Part shown: positions 1 through 6,574 of the stretch, piece after piece | Numbering within the stretch: position 1 is the first letter of the stretch | How the letters are laid out: every line of letters starts with the position of its first letter | DNA from: Kiloniellaceae bacterium | Lineage (GTDB): Bacteria; Pseudomonadota; Alphaproteobacteria; Kiloniellales; Kiloniellaceae | DNA: 42,715 nt | NCBI GenBank assembly: GCA_009377535.1 | Contig: WHTV01000027.1 | Coordinates: 1 to 42,715, forward strand | Direction of reading: 5' to 3' | Position numbers and translations under genes: made by a program | Notes under the pieces: generated by a model | Databases searched by the model: none | What the model saw: the letters and a program-made list of their open reading frames with translations, nothing else | Told to the model about the DNA's origin: nothing

Positions 1-984
1 GGGATAGCGCGGATCGCTGTAGCCGGGGGTCGAGGGGTGGCCGGGGGCGACCAGGGAATCGAGCAAGGCCTCGTCGGCTTCGTCGAAACCGTGATCGAGC
101 GCGCCGAGGTAGGCCTTCCATTGCTCCAGGGTGCGCGGGCCGGCCAGCACCGAGGTGATGATGGGGTTGGCCAGCACCCAGTTCACCGCGAAGTCGGCGG
201 CGGTCATGCCCTTGGCTTCGGCATGGGTCTTGATCTTCTGGGCGATGACCAGGGATTCCTCGCGGAACTCGCTCTCCATTATGCGCTGGTCCTTGCGCCC
301 GGCGCGGCTGCCCTTGGGCGGCGCCTTGCCGGGCAGGTACTTGCCGGTCAAGACCCCGCGCGCCAGCGGGCTGTAGGGCACCACGCCGAGGCCGTAGTAC
401 TCGCAGGCAGGCAGGATCTCCACCTCCGGCATGCGGTTCATGGCGTTGTAGTAGGGCTGGCAGACGATGGGCCGGTCGATGCCCGCCTCGCCGGCGAGAC
501 GCACCAACTCGGCGATGCGCCAGCCGCGGAAGTTGCTGACGCCCCAATAGAGCGCCTTGCCCTGGCCGAGCACGTCGGCCACCGCGCTGACGGCTTCCTC
601 CAGCGGCGTCGAGTAGTCGTCCAGGTGCAGGTACCAGATGTCGACGTAGTCGAGCTGCAGACGGGCGAGGCTGTCGTCGATGGCCTTCAGCAGCCACTTG
701 CGGCCGAGGCCCTGCGCGTTCGCATGGGTGTCGTTCACCGGGTTGCCCGCCTTGGTCGCCAGCACCCAGGTATCGCGGTCCTTGGCGATGGCGCGGCCGA
801 TGATCTGCTCAGACTTGCCCCTGCCGTACTGGTCGGCGGTGTCGATGAAATTCACGCCGGCCTCGCGCGCGTGGTCGACGATCCGGCGCGCCTCCTTCTC
901 GTCGGTCTGCTCGCCGAACATCATGGTGCCGAGACAGATCGGCGAGACGGTGAGGCCGCTGCGGCCGAGTTTGCGCATGTCCAT
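1..984 (-). CDS. Aldo/keto reductase, 3' end cut by window edge
   Basis: NAD(P)H-dependent carbonyl reductase of the aldo/keto reductase family, cytosolic TIM barrel. The reading frame is open from an ATG at 984 to base 1 (328 codons) and is preceded by a good Shine-Dalgarno (AGGAG, 6 nt spacing). The protein begins MDMRKLGRSGLTVSPICLGT. The catalytic tetrad is visible: Asp and Tyr in FIDTADQYGRG, Lys in VLATKAG, His in WYLHLDD. The last visible residues (PGHPSTPGYSDPRYP) match the usual C-terminal segment of the family, so only a few residues are probably missing. Substrate cannot be deduced. It is transcribed away from the toxin-antitoxin pair. Confidence 0.93.
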   Translation of the reverse strand, partial: MDMRKLGRSGLTVSPICLGTMMFGEQTDEKEARRIVDHAREAGVNFIDTADQYGRGKSEQIIGRAIAKDRDTWVLATKAGNPVNDTHANAQGLGRKWLLKAIDDSLARLQLDYVDIWYLHLDDYSTPLEEAVSAVADVLGQGKALYWGVSNFRGWRIAELVRLAGEAGIDRPIVCQPYYNAMNRMPEVEILPACEYYGLGVVPYSPLARGVLTGKYLPGKAPPKGSRAGRKDQRIMESEFREESLVIAQKIKTHAEAKGMTAADFAVNWVLANPIITSVLAGPRTLEQWKAYLGALDHGFDEADEALLDSLVAPGHPSTPGYSDPRYP

Positions 985-1095
985 GGGGGCTCCTAGAGGG
1001 CTCTTTCGGGCTCGTCGGTAGTGGGGGAAGGGACCGGATTTGCCGGCGGAGTTTAATCCTTTGCCCCGGCGCCCGGCAACACGGTGCGGCATGTC

Positions 1096-1126
1096 TTGAG
1101 CGCCCTTAATTATACATATGTATAAT
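1096..1126 (+). promoter_or_regulatory. Candidate promoter of the abrB-doc operon
   Basis: TTGAGC at 1096-1101 and a perfect TATAAT at 1121-1126, separated by 19 bp, which is slightly long. The -10 lies inside the 20-bp palindrome, so a protein bound there would block RNA polymerase. The region is strikingly AT-rich against its surroundings. Confidence 0.5.
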
Positions 1127-1127
1127 T
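1108..1127. promoter_or_regulatory. Perfect 20-bp palindrome, likely operator
   Basis: AATTATACATATGTATAATT is identical to its own reverse complement. It overlaps the candidate -10 box and sits about 55 bp before the preferred antitoxin start. AbrB-type antitoxins are dimeric DNA-binding proteins that usually repress their own operon, so autoregulation here is the likely role; that is inference from position and symmetry. Confidence 0.6.
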
Positions 1128-1182
1128 TTACTTCTGTAGTATGGTTGAGTTCACTGCAGCGCCATCCTGGAAGGTCATCGCC

Positions 1183-1407
1183 TTGTCCGACGCCGTCAAG
1201 ATTCGCCGCATCGGCAATTCACTGGGCGTGACCCTTTCCGAGCAGGTCCGCGAGATGGGCCTGGGCGAGGGCGACAGTCTCTTCGTGGTGAAGACCCGCG
1301 ACGGCATCGAACTGACGCCCTATGACCCGGATTTCGCCGAGGCCTTGGAGGCAGGACGCGACTTCATGCGCCGATTCCCCAATGCCATGAAAAAGCTGGC
1401 GGAGTGA
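1183..1407 (+). CDS. AbrB/SpoVT-type antitoxin
   Basis: Small swapped-hairpin AbrB-family DNA-binding protein, antitoxin partner of the Doc toxin that follows. I prefer a TTG start at 1183 (74 aa, MSDAVKIRRIGNSLGVTL) over the upstream in-frame ATG at 1141: TTG has GGAAGG 8 nt upstream, and members of the family normally start just before the KIRRIGNSLGV motif. The second half (PYDPDFAEALEAGRDFMRRF) is the typical C-terminal tail that would wrap the toxin. Its TGA overlaps the GTG start of doc by 4 nt, indicating translational coupling. Repression through the palindrome at 1108-1127 is likely. Confidence 0.88.
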   Translation: MSDAVKIRRIGNSLGVTLSEQVREMGLGEGDSLFVVKTRDGIELTPYDPDFAEALEAGRDFMRRFPNAMKKLAE

Positions 1408-1793
1408 CGGCCCATCGCTGGCTGAGCCTGGCGATGGTATCAGCCCTGCACCGCGAGTCGATTGCCCGCTTCGGCGGCAGCGACGGCATCCGCGACGCCG
1501 GTCTGCTCGAAAGCGCGCTCGCTCGTGCGCAAAATCGCGTCGCTTACGATCCCGGGGCCACGGTCTTTGCCCTGGCGGCGGACTACTGCCTCGGCATCGC
1601 GGGCAATCATCCCTTCGTGGACGGCAACAAGTGCACCGCGATCCTGGCGGCGGCGACCTTCCTTTCGCTCAACGGCTACGCCTTCGACCCGCCGGAGACG
1701 AGCATCGTCCAGATGATCGTCGGCCTGGCCGCGCGGGAGGTGGAGGCTGACGCCTTGACCGAGTGGTTTGCCGACTTCTCTCAACAGCGATGA
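1404..1793 (+). CDS. doc: Doc-type (death-on-curing) Fic-fold toxin
   Basis: Type II toxin of the Doc/Fic family (129 aa; phage P1 Doc is 126). P1 Doc inactivates elongation factor Tu by phosphorylation, with the conserved Fic motif as active site. Here the motif reads HPFVDGNKC with His69, Asp73, Asn75 and Lys76. The residue that is almost always Arg at the end of the motif is Cys77 (codon TGC, one transition from CGC). The rest of the fold (DAGLLESALARAQN, TFLSLNGYAF) is intact. GTG start overlapping the antitoxin stop. The missing Arg, expected to contact the nucleotide phosphates, may weaken activity or mark a tolerated variant. Confidence 0.9.
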   Translation: MTAHRWLSLAMVSALHRESIARFGGSDGIRDAGLLESALARAQNRVAYDPGATVFALAADYCLGIAGNHPFVDGNKCTAILAAATFLSLNGYAFDPPETSIVQMIVGLAAREVEADALTEWFADFSQQR

Positions 1794-1795
1794 GG

Positions 1796-1812
1796 CTGAC
1801 GCCCGGCGTCAG
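1796..1812. terminator. Hairpin between convergent genes
   Basis: CTGACGC-CCG-GCGTCAG, a 7-bp perfect stem with a 3-nt loop, immediately after the doc stop and overlapping the stop codon of the convergent exporter gene. It has no strong T-run, so it is a weak intrinsic terminator or mRNA 3'-end stabiliser for both strands. Confidence 0.4.
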
Positions 1813-2723
1813 TTTGCCGGGCCAGCAATAGGCACTGCCGGCACCGGTTTGTCCCTGGCCAGGTAGATCGCACCGGCGCAGATCATCACAGCGCCGGCGA
1901 TGGCGGCCGGACGCGGCCACTCGTCGAAGAACAGAAGGCCGAGCAGGGCGGCGAAGACCAGGCCGAGGTACTTGATCGGTACCAGCTTGGCGGTCTCCGC
2001 CAGCTGGAAGGCGCGGATATTGCAATACTGGCCGACGATCGCCACGGGCCCCATGGCAAGCAGGACGACCAGGTCAGCGAGAGGCAGCAGGCGCCACCAC
2101 CAAGCCGTCGCCGCGAGGAGCATCAGGCAGGCGCTGCCGTTCACCAGGGTGAGGGTGCGTTGCGGCGTATCGCGCACCGCGGTGAAGCGCAGCAGCACCA
2201 CCTCGGCGCCCCATGCGATGGCCTGCACCAGGGCGGCAAGGGCGCCGAGGGAGACCCAGCCTGGCGCCTCGGGATCCGGCCCGGCCACCACCACCGCGCC
2301 GGCGAGGCAGACAACGCCGGCGATGAGGTCGGCACGCCTCAGGCGCTCGCGCAGGAAGATGGCGGCCAGGGTGACGGCGAAGACGCCATTGGTCATGGCG
2401 ATGGCTTGCGCATTGGCCAGGGGAATGTGGGTCACAGCGTAGGTGCCGAAGGCGACACTGGTGATGCCGCAGCAGGCGCGGAAGACATGCGCCAGGTTGA
2501 GACGCCGCTTTGCCGGGGCAAGGATCTCCGGTGCCGCCTGTCGGGGGCCATAGGTCGCGAGGAAAAAGGGCAGGATCGTGAGGAAGCCGGCGAAATAGCG
2601 CAGGAAGGCGACCTGCACCGGCGGCACCGCGGCGCTCGCCAGCTTCGGCAGCATGAACATGAAGGCGAAGAGGAAGGCGCCGAGGACGACCCAGCCCATG
2701 GCCTTGACGAGATCGCGGGACAC
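1809..2723 (-). CDS. EamA/DMT-superfamily transporter
   Basis: Inner-membrane exporter of the drug/metabolite transporter superfamily with two EamA repeats and about ten hydrophobic helices (for example MGWVVLGAFLFAFMFMLP, VAFLRYFAGFLTILPFFLA, ALVQAIAWGAEVVLL). Substrate unknown. Starts at GTG 2723 (304 aa) and ATG 2699 (296 aa) are both possible; neither has a strong ribosome site. The longer frame back to 2816 would overlap the upstream exporter gene and adds a non-membrane tail, so it was rejected. Lies 28 nt downstream of the LysE-type gene on the same strand, so the two are probably co-transcribed. Confidence 0.85.
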   Translation of the reverse strand: MSRDLVKAMGWVVLGAFLFAFMFMLPKLASAAVPPVQVAFLRYFAGFLTILPFFLATYGPRQAAPEILAPAKRRLNLAHVFRACCGITSVAFGTYAVTHIPLANAQAIAMTNGVFAVTLAAIFLRERLRRADLIAGVVCLAGAVVVAGPDPEAPGWVSLGALAALVQAIAWGAEVVLLRFTAVRDTPQRTLTLVNGSACLMLLAATAWWWRLLPLADLVVLLAMGPVAIVGQYCNIRAFQLAETAKLVPIKYLGLVFAALLGLLFFDEWPRPAAIAGAVMICAGAIYLARDKPVPAVPIAGPAN

Positions 2724-2751
2724 CTGGGACCGATTCGCCTGGGGAAGGACT

Positions 2752-3363
2752 TCAGCGCGTGGCGATGGCGGCGGCAGCGCCGGCCATGACGCCGGCGCTG
2801 ACCCGGTTGGCGGCACGCACCGCCTTGGGCGAGCGCAGCACCCGGCGCGCCTGCGCGGCGAGGCCGGTCCAGGCGAGGTCGATGGCTGCGAGCACGACGA
2901 GCATGGTCGCCGTCAGTTCGATCCAGCCGACGAGGGTCACCGCCTTGAGATCGATGATGGCCGGAAGCAGGGCGAGATAGAACACCATGATCTTCGGATT
3001 ACCGAGGGTGACCGCCATGCCCGCGGCGAAAAGCCTGAGGGCGGAACGGGTCCGCGGCGGGGCGCCGTCGCGCAGCTCCACCGGGGCGAACCACATGCGC
3101 CAGGCGAGATAGAGCAGGTAGGCGACGCCGAGATACTTGATGACGATAAACAGCAGATGCAGGCTTTCGGCGATGGCGGCCAGCCCCCAGACCGCCAGCG
3201 ACAGCCAGATCGCCTCGCCGATCCACATGGCGGCCAGGAAGGGCAGCACGCCGCGCCAGCCGCCGGTCATCACGCGCGCTACCAGGGCTGCGATGCTGGG
3301 CCCTGGCGAGCCGGCGGCGACCAGCAGTGCGCCGGCGAAAATCAAGAGCGAGGTGGACTCCAC
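2752..3363 (-). CDS. LysE/RhtB-family amino-acid exporter
   Basis: Inner-membrane translocator of the LysE/RhtB family, which exports amino acids or derivatives. The signature AAGSPGPSIAALVARVMTGG follows the first helix, and about six hydrophobic helices are visible, as in the family. I chose GTG 3363 (203 aa, MESTSLLIFAGALLV) because AAGGGG lies 7 nt upstream; an ATG at 3393 would add ten residues that do not fit the first helix. Substrate unknown. Confidence 0.87.
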   Translation of the reverse strand: MESTSLLIFAGALLVAAGSPGPSIAALVARVMTGGWRGVLPFLAAMWIGEAIWLSLAVWGLAAIAESLHLLFIVIKYLGVAYLLYLAWRMWFAPVELRDGAPPRTRSALRLFAAGMAVTLGNPKIMVFYLALLPAIIDLKAVTLVGWIELTATMLVVLAAIDLAWTGLAAQARRVLRSPKAVRAANRVSAGVMAGAAAAIATR

Positions 3364-3456
3364 GAGCTGCCCCTTCCACGGTGAGCGCGGCAAGCATAGG
3401 GGCAGGCCCGCTCCGGCGGCAATGCACTTTCGGCGCTTTGCCGGCTGGCGCTGGCT

Positions 3457-3696
3457 CTAGGACTCATCGTTCTTCTTCTTCTTCAGTTCCACGCGCAGGC
3501 GATCCTGGAACTTGCCGCCATCGGTGCGGGTCACCAGGAACTGGCGCACCGCCTCGCCCGCCGACTCGCGGTCGTAAGGCTCCCAGCCGGCCATCTTGGT
3601 CAGCACATGCTTGAGCGCGCTGGGATCGATCCGTCCGCGCAACTGCGAGAGCTGGCGCAGCAAGGCACGGCGGGCATCATCGCTTTGATCTGGCAT
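3457..3696 (-). CDS. Small hypothetical protein, 79 aa
   Basis: No family recognised. The product is hydrophilic, mostly helical by composition, with a lysine-rich C-terminus (RVELKKKKNDES) and no signal peptide or membrane segment. An ATG with AGGAAAG about 9 nt upstream supports translation, and the residue pattern (DPSALKHVLTKMAGWEPYD) looks like a real protein rather than an antisense shadow. A strong plus-strand terminator (3721-3756) lies just upstream of its start, on the opposite strand. Confidence 0.6.
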   Translation of the reverse strand: MPDQSDDARRALLRQLSQLRGRIDPSALKHVLTKMAGWEPYDRESAGEAVRQFLVTRTDGGKFQDRLRVELKKKKNDES

Positions 3697-3720
3697 CCTC
3701 TGGCTTTCCTCAAGCGAACA

Positions 3721-3756
3721 GGGCGGCGCGGGCTCCGCGGGACCGCCCCTTTTTTT
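3721..3756 (+). terminator. Strong orphan intrinsic terminator
   Basis: GGGCGG pairs with CCGCCC and an inner CGCGG pairs with CCGCG around a GCT loop, with a 3-nt bulge (GGA), followed by seven T (3750-3756). This is a textbook Rho-independent terminator on the plus strand. No plus-strand gene precedes it: everything from 1809 to 3696 is on the minus strand. Its transcript is therefore unknown; an antisense or small RNA over the 79-aa gene is possible. Confidence 0.75.
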
Positions 3757-4004
3757 GTCACCCTCACGATTTGGCAGCTTAGGACCACAACGGTAAGCTT
3801 CCGTTAACGCCTTGGCTTGCCTGCGCTGAAAGGCAGTGGTAGAAAAAGTCGCTGTAGCGATTAAACATTACGCTATTTCAATTATTTAGTGAAAGTACCG
3901 GCGGGAGGCCGGCGGGCAGCGGGTGCACCCAGCGCCACGGTGAGACAGTCCCCACGGGCCCGACCGCGCGAAACTCTGCTGTGAATCGAGGACGTTAGCT
4001 GGAA
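3757..4004. other. Intergenic region, AT-rich, divergent promoters expected
   Basis: This stretch separates the divergent genes at 3696 (minus) and 4005 (plus). The segment around 3838-3892 is AT-rich in an otherwise GC-rich context and includes TAGCG...CGCTA with an 11-nt spacer. Promoters for both neighbours are expected here, but I could not fix a convincing -35/-10 pair for either strand. No RNA gene or ORF is seen. Confidence 0.4.
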
Positions 4005-4736
4005 ATGTCTCTGGGACTTCACGAAAACCGACAGCGCCGCCGCCGCCGCTTCTGGTGGGCCGTCAGCAAGTGGACGCTGGCGCTGGTGCTGGTGCTGGCC
4101 GCGGGCGCCTATTCCTATCGTTTCGGCACCCAGCTGGCCGAGCGTGAAGTGGTGAGGGCCGAGGAGCGCATCGCCGAGCTGACCATGGAGGTCTCCGGTC
4201 TGCAGCAGCAGAGCGCCGCGCTGGCCACCGACCTCGCCCAAACCCGCGAGGCGATCGCCGCCTGGCAGGCGCGCTACGAGCGCGAGGTGCCGAAGGGCTT
4301 CGTCAGGGAAATGATGGAACTGGTGCAGAAGAAGCTCGAGGCGGGCGCCGACGAGGAACGGCTGGCCTTCCTGGTGTCCGCCGCCGACAAGCCGCGCAAC
4401 TGCGACGGCCAGCCGGAAACCAAGCGCTTCATCGTCACCACCGAGTTGCAGAGCGGTGGTTCGAACGACTCCGTCAGCTTCGGCGCGCGCGCCGTCACCG
4501 TCACGGCGGTGGGAGCGGCGGCGCACGATGCGAACGGCAACCTGGAGGCCTGGTTCGATCCGCAAAAGCCGCTCACCGTGACCTTCACCCAGCTTGGCGG
4601 CAAGACGGTGCAGGCGGAAGGCCCGCTGCCGCTGCACCACTCCGTGGTGGCCGGCAACGACGAATACCGCTTCTCAGTGCTGCCCGGCGCCCGCGGCTTC
4701 CTCACCGTCACCGCCGATCGCTGCGACTACCCTTAA
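4005..4736 (+). CDS. Membrane-anchored coiled-coil protein, unknown function
   Basis: 243 aa, family not recognised. Order of parts: a basic N-terminus (NRQRRRRRF), one membrane helix (about residues 22-36, LALVLVLAAGAYSY), a coiled coil (about 45-90, rich in Glu, Gln, Ala and Arg), then a globular region of about 140 residues, probably beta-rich and periplasmic, with a Cys near 130 and another near the C-terminus that could form a disulfide. The positively charged start suggests N-in, C-out topology. Single gene between divergent and convergent neighbours; the ATG has only a modest GG-rich ribosome site. Confidence 0.7.
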   Translation: MSLGLHENRQRRRRRFWWAVSKWTLALVLVLAAGAYSYRFGTQLAEREVVRAEERIAELTMEVSGLQQQSAALATDLAQTREAIAAWQARYEREVPKGFVREMMELVQKKLEAGADEERLAFLVSAADKPRNCDGQPETKRFIVTTELQSGGSNDSVSFGARAVTVTAVGAAAHDANGNLEAWFDPQKPLTVTFTQLGGKTVQAEGPLPLHHSVVAGNDEYRFSVLPGARGFLTVTADRCDYP

Positions 4737-4765
4737 GAGGCTAAGAGGCGGCTTTCACAGCGTGC

Positions 4766-6442
4766 CTACTTCGCCAGGGCCCTGGCGCGCAGGCCGCTCA
4801 GGGTGGCGCCCGGCGTGATCGCCTCGGGGTCGAGGCGCAGCTCCAGCAGCGCCGGCTTGCCCGAGGCCTGCGCTCGCCCGAAGGCGGCGGCGAAGTCGGC
4901 GTCGTCTTCCACCACCTCGCCATGGGCACCGTAGGCCCGGGCCAGCGCGGCGAAGTCCGGGTTGGTCAGCTCGGTGGCGCTGACGCGGCCCGGGTAGTGG
5001 TTTTCCTGATGCATGCGGATGGTGCCGAGGCTGGCGTTGTTCACCACCAGCACGATGATGGGCAGGCCGTACTGCATGGCAGTGGCCAACTCCTGGCCGT
5101 GCATCATGAAGCAGCCGTCGCCCGCGAAGCAGACGACCGGGCGGTCGGGATGGACCGCCTTGGCAGCCACCGCCGCCGGCAGGCCGTAGCCCATGGAGCC
5201 GGAAGTCGGCGCCAGCTGGCTGCGGAACTGGCGGAAGCGATAGAAGCGGTGCAGCCAGGCGGTGTAGTTGCCGGCGCCATTGGTCAGGATCGCTTCGGGC
5301 GGCAGCGTTTCATTGAGCCAGGCGACCACCTTGCCGAGTTGCAGGCGGCCGGGCACCTCGGTCGGCTGGTTGTGGGCGAGGTAGTCGGCATGCGCCGCCG
5401 CCGTCCAGTCTTGCCAGGCCCCGGCATCCGGCGGCGTCCTGTCGCGCGCCGCGCGGACGAAGGCGGCGCTGCCCGCCTGAATCGCCAGCTCGGGCCGGTA
5501 GACGCGGCCGAGTTCCTCGGCGGCGGGATAGACGTGCACCAGGGGCTGATCGGGGTTGGGGATCTTCATCAGGCTGTAGCCGCTGCTGGTCATCTCGCCG
5601 AAGCGCGAGCCCAGCAGGATCAGCAGGTCGGATTCGCGCACCCGCGCCGCCAGCTTCGGATCAATGCCGATGCCGACGTGGCCGGCGTAGCAGGAATGCT
5701 CGTTGTCGAAGTAGTCCTGACAGCGGAAGGAGGCGGCGACCGGTAGCCGCGCGCTCTCGGCGAAGGCTTCCAGCTCGGCCTTGGCCGCGGCGCTCCAGCC
5801 GCCGCCGCCGACGATGACGAGCGGGCGCCTCGCCCGCTCCAGGCGTTGCCAGAGTGCGTCCATCAGGCCCGGCTCGGGGGCGCCGGCGCTGGCGTGATAG
5901 GGCCGCGCCAGCAGCGGCGGCGGCACCGGCGTCGACAGCATGTCCTCCGGCAACGCCAGCACGACCGGCCCGGGCCGGCCGGAAGTCGCCGTGTGGAAGG
6001 CGCGGCTGACCATCTCCGGGATACGCTGGGCGTCGTCGATCTCGGCCACCCACTTGGCCATCTGCCCGAACATGCGGCGGTAGTCGATCTCCTGGAACGC
6101 CTCGCGCTCGCTCATGCCGCGGCCGACCTGGCCGATGAAGAGAATCATCGGCGTAGAATCCTGGAAGGCGACGTGGACGCCGGCACTGGCACTGGTCGCG
6201 CCGGGCCCGCGCGTCACGAAGCAGATGCCCGGCCGGCCGGTCAGCTTGCCGTAGGCGTCGGCCATCATCGCGGCGCCGCCTTCCTGCCGGCAAATGTGGT
6301 AGGTGATCTCCGGCGTGTCGTAGAGCGCGTCGAGCACGGCGAGGTAGCTCTCGCCCGGTACCCCGAAGATGCGGTCGGCCCCTTCGGCGGCCAGTTGATC
6401 GACCAGGATGCGGCCGCCGTTTGCCAAGTTGTTGTCGGTCAT
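4766..6442 (-). CDS. ThDP-dependent acetolactate-synthase-like enzyme
   Basis: Cytosolic thiamine-diphosphate enzyme with the three-domain layout of the acetolactate synthase/pyruvate oxidase family (558 aa from ATG 6442). The catalytic Glu54 (CRQEGGAAMMADAYG), the central NAD/FAD-like domain (about 195-330) and the ThDP/Mg motif GDGCFMM...VVNN (about 440-470) are all visible. A TTG 15 nt upstream has no ribosome site. No small regulatory subunit (IlvH) follows, so it is probably not the housekeeping acetolactate synthase. It belongs to the loosely annotated thiamine-pyrophosphate-binding proteins that act on various 2-oxoacids. Substrate unresolved. Confidence 0.9.
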   Translation of the reverse strand: MTDNNLANGGRILVDQLAAEGADRIFGVPGESYLAVLDALYDTPEITYHICRQEGGAAMMADAYGKLTGRPGICFVTRGPGATSASAGVHVAFQDSTPMILFIGQVGRGMSEREAFQEIDYRRMFGQMAKWVAEIDDAQRIPEMVSRAFHTATSGRPGPVVLALPEDMLSTPVPPPLLARPYHASAGAPEPGLMDALWQRLERARRPLVIVGGGGWSAAAKAELEAFAESARLPVAASFRCQDYFDNEHSCYAGHVGIGIDPKLAARVRESDLLILLGSRFGEMTSSGYSLMKIPNPDQPLVHVYPAAEELGRVYRPELAIQAGSAAFVRAARDRTPPDAGAWQDWTAAAHADYLAHNQPTEVPGRLQLGKVVAWLNETLPPEAILTNGAGNYTAWLHRFYRFRQFRSQLAPTSGSMGYGLPAAVAAKAVHPDRPVVCFAGDGCFMMHGQELATAMQYGLPIIVLVVNNASLGTIRMHQENHYPGRVSATELTNPDFAALARAYGAHGEVVEDDADFAAAFGRAQASGKPALLELRLDPEAITPGATLSGLRARALAK

Positions 6443-6574
6443 GTCGTCTCGTTGCAAAAAGGATCACTTGCTGCCTGGCGCCAGACTAGAACATGGGCGC
6501 GCCCGCGCAAGGGCGGCTTTCGCAGTCGCCGCCCGCCATGCTAGGAATGCGCGGCCTTTCGAGAGGATTCCCGC

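Noticed and set aside
37-996. 319-residue plus-strand frame over the aldo/keto reductase
   Set aside because: The minus strand carries a complete aldo/keto reductase with its catalytic tetrad and ribosome site; the plus frame has no family pattern.
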